A stretch of 64,000 nucleotides of DNA from Ignavibacteria bacterium (lineage in GTDB: Bacteria > Bacteroidota > Ignavibacteria > Ch128b), in assembly GCA_013177855.1 (NCBI GenBank), contig JABLYA010000001.1:1839573-1903572 (forward strand), written 5' to 3'. The notes under the pieces were generated by a model. That model was not told the origin of the DNA. It was given only the letters and a program-made list of their open reading frames with translations, and did not search any database. Both the position numbers and the translations under genes were made by a program. Shown here in pieces: positions 43,063-50,953 of this stretch (positions are counted from its first letter, which is position 1; each line of letters opens with the position of its first letter).

Positions 43063-45423
43063 TTAATTCCTTCTAAAGTTATCAATATGCATCAAATTAT
43101 CACCATTAGGATGGCAGTTATAGCAAGCCTGAGAGTTGTAGACATAACCATTCACATTTCGATGTTTTTGATCCATCGTTGTTTTGTTGTGTTCGTGACA
43201 GGTAATGCAAGAGAATACAGCGAAATTACTTGGATTAGTATGACAGATGGAGCAATTAGCCCATTTGTTTTTGTGTTTACCCGAGAAGATAGGGAAATAT
43301 TGTTGATCGTGATTGAAAGTAGAAGGGCTCCAACCATTTGTAGTATGACACATATCACATTGATGCGGGAATTGTAAACTCACATGATTGGGATTAGTAG
43401 TTCCATTAAAATCATTCATATGACATCCCTGACACTGGTTGGGAGTATTATTGTAATTTCCATTATGGCAGGAATTACAATTATTTCTTATTGAATTATG
43501 TTGACCTGTCAGAGGATAAAAATTATCGTGAATTGGGAATAGAGCTGGTTTCCAGTTTGGATTTGTTGTGTGACAATTTTCGCAGGTTGTTGGAAGATTA
43601 AGAGCAGTATGACTTGGATTTGTAGTTTGATTAAATTGATTTTGATGACAGCTGAAGCATTGAGTAGGAGTTCCAGTAGTTTGACCTTGATGACAATTTG
43701 AACAATTGGTTGAAGTGTGAGCACCAGTCAATGGGAAATTTGTATTAGAATGATTAAATGTAGAAGGTGTCCAGGCATTGGTATTATGGCAATTATTACA
43801 TTGAGTATTTAATCCAATTTGTTGATGATTAGGATTTTGAGTTTGATTGAAGTCATCGATATGACAGGCCTGACATTCGGTTGGAGTATTATTAAAACCA
43901 TTCTGATGACAGCTATTGCAACTTAAATTAGTATGAGCACCAGTCAATGGAAATTGAGTATTGTTGTGGTCAAAACTTGCCGGCTGCCATGCTTGAGTAG
44001 AATGACATTGATCACAATTAGTCGGGAAACCGAGTTGAGAGTGGTTAGGATTTGTAGTTTGATTATAATCATCTTGATGACAGCTTAGACATTGAGTAGA
44101 AGTTCCAGTAGTTTGACCTTGATGACAATTTGAACAATTAGTTGAAGTGTGAGCACCAGTCAATGGGAAATTTGTGTTAGAATGATTAAATGTAGAAGGT
44201 GTCCAGGCATTGGTATTATGGCAATTATTACATTGAGTATTTAATCCAATTTGTTGATGATTGGGATTTTGAGTTTGATTGAAGTCATCGATATGACAGG
44301 CTTGACATTCGGTTGGAGTATTATCAAAACCATTCTGATGACAGCTATTGCAACTTAAATTAGTATGAGCACCAGTCAATGGGAAATTGGTCATATCGTG
44401 ATTAAAAGCTCCATCTTCACTACCATTTGGATGGCAGTTATAGCAAGCCTGAGAATTGTAGACATAACCATTCACATTTCGATGTTTTTGATCCATCGTT
44501 GTTTTGTTGTGTTCATGACAATTTATACAAGAAAATTCTGCATAATTATTTTGATTTGAATGACAATCTGCACAAGTGTTCCATTTCCCTTTATGTTTGC
44601 CTGAATAAATTGGAAAAAATTGATTATCATGATCGAATTGAGCATCTTTCCACGAAGTTATTTTGTGACAATTTTCACAATTAGTTGAAAAACCCACTTG
44701 TTGATGATTTGGATTTTGAGTTTGCTGGTAATTATCAAGATGGCAGCTGACACATTTAGTATCTAACCCCTGAAATGTTTGTTGATTATGGCAGGTATAA
44801 CAATTTTTTATTTCATGACCACCAACAAGAGGGAAAAACGCGTGTGTAAAATTCCTTCCACCCCAGCCTTTGGATTCAAATGAATGACATTCTAAGCAAT
44901 TTGTTGAGAAATTAGCGGATATGTGATCTGGATTTTTAGCTTGTTCAAAATCTTTTCTGTGGCAGGAATAACATTCGATACTCTTTTCTTCGAAAACCAA
45001 TCTGTTTATTGATTGATGGTAGGATTGACAATTTACATTTTGGTGGATTCCTGTTAACGGGAAACGAGTTTGATTATGAATTTGTCGAATGTTTTTCACA
45101 ATCCAGGTTTCTGAAGTATGACATCGTTGGCAATCTATTCCAAAAGTGTTCTGATGTACATCGTTATGACATGCTTTGCAGTCATTCTTAGCTTCTTCAA
45201 ATTTCAAAGTTGAGTGACATTGGCGGCAATTAACCATTTTGTGCTGGCCCGTTAAACTAAAACCAGTTTGATCATGATTGAATTTCATTTCTGTAGATAG
45301 AATATTCCAAGATTGCTCTGAGTGACAATCATCGCATTGTAATTTTAAGTTACTTCCATGTGGAGAATTTTGTGCAAAACCTATTGTTAAAAATGTAATT
45401 AAGATAAGTGACAATCTGAACAT
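43063..45423 (-). CDS. 30-haem cytochrome c
   Basis: This 786-residue secreted cytochrome has a signal peptide (MFRLSLILITFLTIGFAQ) and 30 CxxCH haem-binding motifs that I counted by eye. A 31st site reads CxxYH (Tyr in place of the second Cys, codon 45019-45021). Motifs repeat roughly every 26 residues within the pattern FNHxxTxFPLTGAHxxxxCxxCH, which supplies extra His for axial ligation. It contains a 144-residue six-haem duplication and a C-terminal DQKHRN unit duplicated from the middle. A GGAGGG ribosome site precedes the ATG at 45423. It overlaps the upstream 20-haem gene by 25 nt. Probable location is the periplasm or outer surface, in a conduit with the barrel at 41502. No substrate-specific motif is visible. 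Confidence 0.93.
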   Translation of the reverse strand: MFRLSLILITFLTIGFAQNSPHGSNLKLQCDDCHSEQSWNILSTEMKFNHDQTGFSLTGQHKMVNCRQCHSTLKFEEAKNDCKACHNDVHQNTFGIDCQRCHTSETWIVKNIRQIHNQTRFPLTGIHQNVNCQSYHQSINRLVFEEKSIECYSCHRKDFEQAKNPDHISANFSTNCLECHSFESKGWGGRNFTHAFFPLVGGHEIKNCYTCHNQQTFQGLDTKCVSCHLDNYQQTQNPNHQQVGFSTNCENCHKITSWKDAQFDHDNQFFPIYSGKHKGKWNTCADCHSNQNNYAEFSCINCHEHNKTTMDQKHRNVNGYVYNSQACYNCHPNGSEDGAFNHDMTNFPLTGAHTNLSCNSCHQNGFDNTPTECQACHIDDFNQTQNPNHQQIGLNTQCNNCHNTNAWTPSTFNHSNTNFPLTGAHTSTNCSNCHQGQTTGTSTQCLSCHQDDYNQTTNPNHSQLGFPTNCDQCHSTQAWQPASFDHNNTQFPLTGAHTNLSCNSCHQNGFNNTPTECQACHIDDFNQTQNPNHQQIGLNTQCNNCHNTNAWTPSTFNHSNTNFPLTGAHTSTNCSNCHQGQTTGTPTQCFSCHQNQFNQTTNPSHTALNLPTTCENCHTTNPNWKPALFPIHDNFYPLTGQHNSIRNNCNSCHNGNYNNTPNQCQGCHMNDFNGTTNPNHVSLQFPHQCDMCHTTNGWSPSTFNHDQQYFPIFSGKHKNKWANCSICHTNPSNFAVFSCITCHEHNKTTMDQKHRNVNGYVYNSQACYNCHPNGDNLMHIDNFRRN
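43111..43200. repeat. 90-bp direct repeat, copy A (end of the 30-haem gene)
   Basis: This 90-bp stretch matches 44431-44520 with two substitutions, 1,320 bp (440 codons) apart and in the same frame. It encodes EHNKTTMDQKHRNVNGYVYN and then the last CYNCH site, so the C-terminus copies an internal module. Confidence 0.9.
43664..43950. repeat. 432-bp-spaced internal repeat, copy A
   Basis: These 287 bp align with 44096-44382 without gaps and I count six differences, all transitions (about 98% identity). The offset of 432 bp equals 144 codons and spans six haem motifs. Only two differences change the protein (Pro/Ser and Asn/Asp). Confidence 0.93.
44096..44382. repeat. 432-bp-spaced internal repeat, copy B
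   Basis: This is the partner of the repeat at 43664-43950. The intervening 145 bp are only moderately similar to the matching part of the neighbouring period, so the identity stops sharply, as expected after unequal crossing-over or gene conversion. Confidence 0.93.
44431..44520. repeat. 90-bp direct repeat, copy B (middle of the 30-haem gene)
   Basis: This is the partner of 43111-43200. It encodes the internal copy of the DQKHRN/CYNCH module. Confidence 0.9.
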
Positions 45424-46967
45424 CTTACCCTCCTTATTTTGAATAAAATGAAATTGTCACCATTATCCATCTCGACCTTTGGATGACATTTGATGCATTC
45501 TACCCTTTCGTGTGCCCCAGTAAGTTTAAAAGCAGTTTCATTATGGTTAAATAATCCTGGTTTCCAATTATCGAACGTATGACAATTTACACACTCTCCA
45601 GATGCATATTGTTTATTATGAAAGTCTTTATGGCAATCCAAACAATCTGACTTTAAGGATTTAAATAGATGAATTTTTTTATTTTGAAATTCTTTTATGT
45701 GACAACTTCTGCAATTTGTTTGAGCATGCTTTCCTGAAAGTGTAAACTTAGTTTGATTATGATCAAACTTTATAATAGACCATAAACCAGTATTGTGACA
45801 ATTTTCGCAATTATTCTGCCCAGCAAATCGAGGAGATATTTCTTGATTATGAACATTGTTATGGCATCCGATACATTGGAATGAATTGAATTTGAATTTC
45901 CACTCATCATTTTTATAATGACAGCTTCGACATTCAATTGCAAGATGTGACCCAGTTAATACAAACTTTGTTCTCTGATGTTGTTCTAAAGTAAAATTTG
46001 ATGGCGTAAATCCATTTTCTGAATGACAATCTTCGCAATCTCTGGGAGTATTTTTAATTGCGAATTGTCCTTTATGATAATCCTGATGACAATCAAGACA
46101 TTTATTATGTTTAACTGGATCTGTTAATTTATTTTTATGGCATTCATTACATTGTACAAATTGATGCTTACCGTTTAAGGGGAAACCAGTTTTTGAGTGA
46201 TCAAATCCTTGCTTTGGAACATTTTTGAAAGAGTTGTAATTATGGCATTTCAAACAATTATTCCCAAATTTGTTTTCATGAACATCTGTATGGCAATCAA
46301 TACATTCAACTTTAGTTTTCGAAACAAACTTTAGAATAGTTGAATTTTCAGTCACACTTTTTTTATGACAGTCTATACAATTAACCTTTTTATGAGCGCC
46401 TATTAACTGGAATGAGGTTTTTGAATGGTCGAACTGAATATTTGATGAGAAGGAGAATGTATTATGACATTTTTCGCAATTTCTCCCGGCAGTTTGTTGA
46501 TGAATATCTTGATGACAGGAAATACAGGTGTTAACTAATCCTAAGAAAGATTTTAATTTCTTCTTTAAAGATGGATCTTTTATAAATTTTTGATTGTGAC
46601 ATTCAGAACAATCAATTGATTTATGTTTCCCTGTTAATTCATATCCAGTTAGTCGATGATCAAACTTAGACTTATTGAATTGAATGATTTGAAAATTTCT
46701 GCCGTTATGTTCTGAATGGCAGGTCCAGCATTGTTTGCCTTTAACTTCTTTTGACGAATGGTAACCAGAATTTTTCTCTACCCGCGTTTTAATTTCTTTA
46801 TGGCAATCTAAACATTTTCCGTTATCTAAACCTTCACCAATGGTATGACATTTCGTGCAGTTGCTCAATCCATCAAACTTAGCATGAAAGCTGCTCAATT
46901 CACCTGGAGAAATTTGAGCAAGAAGTATTTTGTTTAACACTAAACTAATTGCGACTAACTTTTTCAT
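45399..46967 (-). CDS. 20-haem cytochrome c
   Basis: This 522-residue secreted cytochrome has a signal peptide (MKKLVAISLVLNKILLAQ) and 20 CxxCH motifs by my count. The spacing pattern (F)DHxxTxFxLxGxHxxxxCxxCH recurs throughout, as in the 30-haem neighbour, but the repeats here are diverged, so this is the older of the two in sequence terms. Pairs of motifs alternate with Lys-rich linkers, giving a basic protein unlike the Asn/Gln/Thr-rich 30-haem one. It overlaps the iron-sulfur flavoprotein gene by 23 nt upstream and the 30-haem gene by 25 nt downstream. The likely role is a periplasmic carrier between the membrane proteins and the outer-membrane unit. Confidence 0.93.
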   Translation of the reverse strand: MKKLVAISLVLNKILLAQISPGELSSFHAKFDGLSNCTKCHTIGEGLDNGKCLDCHKEIKTRVEKNSGYHSSKEVKGKQCWTCHSEHNGRNFQIIQFNKSKFDHRLTGYELTGKHKSIDCSECHNQKFIKDPSLKKKLKSFLGLVNTCISCHQDIHQQTAGRNCEKCHNTFSFSSNIQFDHSKTSFQLIGAHKKVNCIDCHKKSVTENSTILKFVSKTKVECIDCHTDVHENKFGNNCLKCHNYNSFKNVPKQGFDHSKTGFPLNGKHQFVQCNECHKNKLTDPVKHNKCLDCHQDYHKGQFAIKNTPRDCEDCHSENGFTPSNFTLEQHQRTKFVLTGSHLAIECRSCHYKNDEWKFKFNSFQCIGCHNNVHNQEISPRFAGQNNCENCHNTGLWSIIKFDHNQTKFTLSGKHAQTNCRSCHIKEFQNKKIHLFKSLKSDCLDCHKDFHNKQYASGECVNCHTFDNWKPGLFNHNETAFKLTGAHERVECIKCHPKVEMDNGDNFILFKIRRVRCSDCHLS

Positions 46968-48300
46968 TTTTGTGTGATAGAATTACTTCACCAAATTTTT
47001 TGGTTATTTTAATTCCAATTTTCTCTAGAAATTGGTTGGGCAGTTCACCACCTATAAATACATACACTAAATCATTCGGAATTTTTAAAAATTCTGAATC
47101 ATTAATTTTCAACTCAACAAAATCATCAAAAATTTCTTTAACCTGCGAATTAAAAATCACTCTAATCTTCTGTTTTGCGATTGCATCGTGAATTGCCTGA
47201 AAGTTTTTTTCTTTTAGTCTTGAAAATTTTTCACTACGATAGGATAGGGTTACATTGTTACCTTCATCGGCGAGAATTAAAGCTGATTCAATTGCTGAAT
47301 CCCCACCTCCTACTACCAGGACATTTTTATTTTTAATTAATTCAGGGTCAAGAAGTTTATAGAAAACTTTTTGTTTTTCTTCACCGGGAACATTTAGTTT
47401 TCTTGGACTGCCTCTTCTCCCAATTGCCAGTAGAACTGATGCAGAAGTATAAATTTTATTATTTGTATAGACTTTAAAAACATTATCCTCCTTTTTTATA
47501 TCTACAACTTTTTCATTTTCGTTTATCTTTATTGAGTACTTTTGAAATATATTATTCCAGAGTCTTAATAATTCATCTTTAGTTGTTTCGGTCAGTTTTA
47601 TTTTTCCATAAAGGGGTAAATTCATTGGAGAGGTCATAATTATTTTTTGTCGTGGGAAGCTATAGACAGTGCCCCCAACAGTATCCTGTTCGAGTGTTAG
47701 ATATTTTAAACCGTAACTTTTAGCAGCAAGCGTTGCCGAAATTCCTGCTGGACCTGCACCAACTATAATAACATCGTAATCTGCATTTGAATGATTACTT
47801 AATTTTTTTGAAATGTTATCAATTGCCTGTTTCCCTTGTTCGACAGCATTTTTTATTAATCCCATTCCGCCCAGTTCTCCTGCGATGAAAATCATTGGAA
47901 TGTTTGTTTCAAATTCTGGTGATATATGAGGCAGTTCAACCCCTCTTTTTTCTGTTCCCATAACAAGAGATATAGCTTCAACTGGGCAAGCATGAAAACA
48001 GGCACCGTGTCCGACGCATCTCGATGCATTTATCGTTACTCCTTTACCATTTATTAATCCAAGTATATCTTTTTCTGGGCAAGCTTCAACACAGGCTCCT
48101 GTTCCAATACAGATGTCATAATTTATGACTGGATGAAGAGATACAGGTTCAAAAGTTCCAAGTTCTTTTGCCTTTTGAATTTTAGATAAGACATTTTTGT
48201 TTGAGCGCCTGACTTTGATCAAATAAATTAGAAGAACCACTCCAACTATCAAAAAAGTGAATAAGTAAAACAATCCTTCAAGCAAATTCTCTTCTGTCAT
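46945..48300 (-). CDS. membrane-anchored ferredoxin/FAD-NAD(P) oxidoreductase
   Basis: This 451-residue protein starts with one membrane helix (about 8-27) and a basic stop-transfer stretch. Two iron-sulfur motifs follow (about 62-77 and 92-107), reading CIGTGACVEACP and CVGHGACFHACP. In both, the second Cys of the CxxCxxCxxxCP pattern is replaced, by Thr and by His. A thioredoxin-reductase-like domain fills residues 175-451, with VIIVGAGPAGISA for FAD and VLVVGGGDSAIES for NAD(P); no CxxC dithiol is seen. It overlaps the TPR gene (4 nt) and the 20-haem gene (23 nt). It may pass electrons between NAD(P)H or a quinone-linked protein and the cytochromes. The soluble part most likely faces the cytoplasm, from the basic residues following the helix. 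Confidence 0.88.
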   Translation of the reverse strand: MTEENLLEGLFYLFTFLIVGVVLLIYLIKVRRSNKNVLSKIQKAKELGTFEPVSLHPVINYDICIGTGACVEACPEKDILGLINGKGVTINASRCVGHGACFHACPVEAISLVMGTEKRGVELPHISPEFETNIPMIFIAGELGGMGLIKNAVEQGKQAIDNISKKLSNHSNADYDVIIVGAGPAGISATLAAKSYGLKYLTLEQDTVGGTVYSFPRQKIIMTSPMNLPLYGKIKLTETTKDELLRLWNNIFQKYSIKINENEKVVDIKKEDNVFKVYTNNKIYTSASVLLAIGRRGSPRKLNVPGEEKQKVFYKLLDPELIKNKNVLVVGGGDSAIESALILADEGNNVTLSYRSEKFSRLKEKNFQAIHDAIAKQKIRVIFNSQVKEIFDDFVELKINDSEFLKIPNDLVYVFIGGELPNQFLEKIGIKITKKFGEVILSHKNEKVSRN

Positions 48301-48908
48301 TTTAATATTGCTAATAATTCTTTTGCTTTTTTTGCCTCCTCAGTTTGAGGGAAGCGGTTGATTACATCATTCCAGTATTTTTTTGCTTGTTCTTTTTCTC
48401 CCATTGAGGCATTAATTGAACCAAGATTAAAAATTGCACGATATTCATCAGGTTTCTTTTTAAGAATAAGTTTTGTTATTTCTTCAGCTTTCTTATAATT
48501 TTTCAAATTATAATAAGCGACTGTCAGATTAAATAAGGATTCGATCGATAACTTGTCTCGAAATTTTTCATAAATTTCAATTGCTTTGCTGTTATCGTGA
48601 GCGGCTAAATAAAAATCGGCAAGTTCCGTTGCACTTTCAAGATTATTTGGATTTCTCTTATACTTCATTTCAAGTTCGTGAAGTTTATTGCGAAATGTTT
48701 CAGATACATTTTCGCGAGAGGGTGGTGCATTTTGAAATATATTTCTATGAATTGAATCGTCTGGCATATTTTTATGAGGATTTTCCATCCTCATTCCCGA
48801 ATTTGATATCGGTTTCTGAATTTGGTCGTTTTCTCTAACTATATAGACAACAAATAAAACAGAAATTAAAATTACCATTAAGTAAAAATATTTTATACTT
48901 ACTTTCAT
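48297..48908 (-). CDS. membrane-anchored TPR protein
   Basis: This 203-residue protein has one N-terminal membrane helix (about 7-25) and three to four TPR units in the C-terminal 120 residues (for example ATELADFYLAAHDNSKAIEIYEKF and EYRAIFNLGSINASMGEKEQAKKYW). The ATG at 48908 has a GGAG ribosome site; the longer frame from 48956 would overlap the upstream gene and has none. TPR anchors of this kind often assemble cytochrome c complexes (compare NrfG/CcmH). It lies between the b-type membrane protein (10-nt gap) and the iron-sulfur flavoprotein (4-nt overlap). Confidence 0.8.
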   Translation of the reverse strand: MKVSIKYFYLMVILISVLFVVYIVRENDQIQKPISNSGMRMENPHKNMPDDSIHRNIFQNAPPSRENVSETFRNKLHELEMKYKRNPNNLESATELADFYLAAHDNSKAIEIYEKFRDKLSIESLFNLTVAYYNLKNYKKAEEITKLILKKKPDEYRAIFNLGSINASMGEKEQAKKYWNDVINRFPQTEEAKKAKELLAILK

Positions 48909-48918
48909 TTTAGTCTCC

Positions 48919-49806
48919 TTAAAAAATCCACTTTGCTCCAAATAAAATTGCAACAATTATGTGAATGAACATCAGTATGAACATTGATAATGCAAATGGT
49001 AAATGAAAAATGTGCCAGTGTCGTAAAAGATTATCGAAGGCATTTAATAAATGTTCTTTTGTTCTTAATGCTAAAATCTGTTCGGAAATTTTTAATAGAT
49101 ATTTTTTGTCTTCAATAGGAATTCTTTGCTGATTTATATAAAACTTTAGTTCCTTTATCTTCTTTTTCCTGATGGAATTTTCTTTGAAAATTAATTTTAA
49201 AGAATCAGTTAATTTTTGTGTGGTGAATTCAGCTACATAGTTCTTATTTGATTTTTCATCTAATTCGACTAAAACATTAAGAACTTTTTCTTTTAAATCT
49301 GGTGACAGTTTATGAATTAAATCTGAAATATTATTTTCAATATCAGATTTTGAAAGATTTTCACCCTGAAGAGTTTTAGGTAACTGAACATAGATTACTC
49401 TTCCAACTATACCGCTTAAAACTACAATAACCATTGACCAGAAACCTATTGAAATAATGCCTCCAAACTTAAATGCAGTGTGAAAAAGCACAAGGATTGG
49501 TCCAACCGAGCACATAAAAATATGGAATTCGAGCCAGTGTTTCAGATATCCCAATTTGTTAATTTTTCTCCATCTTTTTCTAATCATATAGCTCAATACA
49601 CCAATTATCATCATTAAGCTTCCAATAATTCCCAAACCATGACCTAATAATCCACTGGGTTTAAGAATTTGATGTTTCGCACTAAAAACCCTCTCTTCAA
49701 TTGGTAGTTTGTAATAATCGAAACCATAGATGGACAAGAAGAAAAAACTAAATATCCCTGTAATAAAGTAAAAATATATTGTAAGTTTATGTAATGATCC
49801 CTTCAT
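48919..49806 (-). CDS. His-rich membrane protein, probable cytochrome b
   Basis: This 295-residue protein has helices at about 8-28, 55-75, 92-112, 117-140 and 268-290, with a charged helical insert between about 145 and 260. Histidines sit inside or at the ends of helices: His56, His95, His109, His263, His265, His268 and His282. Two pairs (95/109 and 268/282) are 14 residues apart, the usual spacing of bis-His haem b ligands within a helix. It is the first gene of the operon and could be the quinol-oxidising or -reducing inner-membrane unit. I do not recognise a named family, and haem b binding is inference from the His pattern. Confidence 0.72.
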   Translation of the reverse strand: MKGSLHKLTIYFYFITGIFSFFFLSIYGFDYYKLPIEERVFSAKHQILKPSGLLGHGLGIIGSLMMIIGVLSYMIRKRWRKINKLGYLKHWLEFHIFMCSVGPILVLFHTAFKFGGIISIGFWSMVIVVLSGIVGRVIYVQLPKTLQGENLSKSDIENNISDLIHKLSPDLKEKVLNVLVELDEKSNKNYVAEFTTQKLTDSLKLIFKENSIRKKKIKELKFYINQQRIPIEDKKYLLKISEQILALRTKEHLLNAFDNLLRHWHIFHLPFALSMFILMFIHIIVAILFGAKWIF

Positions 49807-49996
49807 TCTTTAAAACGTAACTCTTAAGATAGATATTCTGTGTTTAATGTAATTGTTAATAACGTTAAAATCAATCAAGAAAATTGGAGATGGATATGTT
49901 AAGCCACTGACAAAAGTAAAATTTTAATTAAAATTTCAATTGTGAATTTGAAAGTGAAGAAGAGCTAATTTTTGAGTAATTAGAACTTAAAAATTT

Positions 49997-50809
49997 TTAC
50001 TTCAAAAATTTCGAATCAAAATTAATAATTATTGAGAAAGAATTTTGATTAACCGTGTATTTAATATCTTGACTATTTGATACTTTGTGAAGTTTGGGAA
50101 TAGTGTAACCAATAAGACTTCCAACAACAGCACCAGCAAGAATATCAGTGGGAAAGTGTTTGCCGGAGAAATATCTTAACAAACCAGTTGCTGAAGCGAG
50201 TGATAATGATCCAATCCAGACAAGTGTTTTCGCTTCCTCGTCTGAACTGAGCTCTGAGAAAACCGAAGAAAAGAAAACAGCAGAAGCAAAAGATGTTGAT
50301 GTATGACCGGAGAAGAATGATTTTTTTGTATCGGAATCAAGTTTTTCTGAAATTTCAATTGAGTTATTATAAGCATAGGGTCTAAATCTTTGAAAAATAT
50401 TTTTGGTAAGATTAGTTATTCCGTAGGTGAGAGTGAGTGTTTCAAGATACATTATTCCAATTTCAATTAAGTCATTTTTGGCTTCATTCATCACTAAAAA
50501 ACTCGTGGGTAACAAAACTGATGTAATCAGTAAAACATCGCTTGCGAGGCTTAGATTTTTTGAGTAGTAATTAACAGCAGAACGATCAATGAAGTTGATA
50601 TCATCTTTTTTCAACAATAAAATTTCTTGTGGAGTAATTGACAAATTTTTTTCAAGTAAAATGGAGCTGAGTAGTAAAACACTACCACTGCCAATTAGTA
50701 TGCTTTCTTTTTCGATTGATGTTTGAAATTTCCCTTGAGCTGTAGCAGAACTTGAATAGAAAAGAAAATTTACAACCAAAAAACTTAAATAAACTTTGAA
50801 GTTTTTCAT
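49997..50809 (-). CDS. PAP2 superfamily membrane phosphatase
   Basis: This 270-residue protein begins with a signal/anchor segment (MKNFKVYLSFLVVNFLFYSS). The three PAP2 signatures are present: K-x6-RP in KNIFQRFRPYAY, the SGHT motif in FFSGHTSTSFAS, and R-x5-H-x3-D in RYFSGKHFPTDILAG. It should dephosphorylate a lipid phosphate such as undecaprenyl diphosphate or phosphatidic acid at the periplasmic face. It stands alone between the cytochrome operon and the divergent enoyl-CoA hydratase gene. Confidence 0.88.
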   Translation of the reverse strand: MKNFKVYLSFLVVNFLFYSSSATAQGKFQTSIEKESILIGSGSVLLLSSILLEKNLSITPQEILLLKKDDINFIDRSAVNYYSKNLSLASDVLLITSVLLPTSFLVMNEAKNDLIEIGIMYLETLTLTYGITNLTKNIFQRFRPYAYNNSIEISEKLDSDTKKSFFSGHTSTSFASAVFFSSVFSELSSDEEAKTLVWIGSLSLASATGLLRYFSGKHFPTDILAGAVVGSLIGYTIPKLHKVSNSQDIKYTVNQNSFSIIINFDSKFLK

Positions 50810-50953
50810 TTTTTTAACTCAATTTTATTTGAAAGTTAAATAAAATCTGAATTATTGAGATATGATTTTTAAGATTTCCAGTTTTGCATCTTTGTGATAA
50901 AATTTAAGAAATCAATATTTTGAACATAGAAAATTTGTTTTAAGGAGGTTTAA

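Noticed and set aside
43045-43377. Plus-strand open frame opposite the 30-haem cytochrome gene
   Set aside because: It is a codon-bias shadow of the CxxCH repeats on the other strand, has no ribosome site, and its translation lacks any recognisable pattern.
43111-44520. Repeats resembling a CRISPR or other DNA repeat array
   Set aside because: The repeats are inside one coding frame, are 432 bp or 1,320 bp apart, and encode haem motifs. There are no unique spacers or cas genes.
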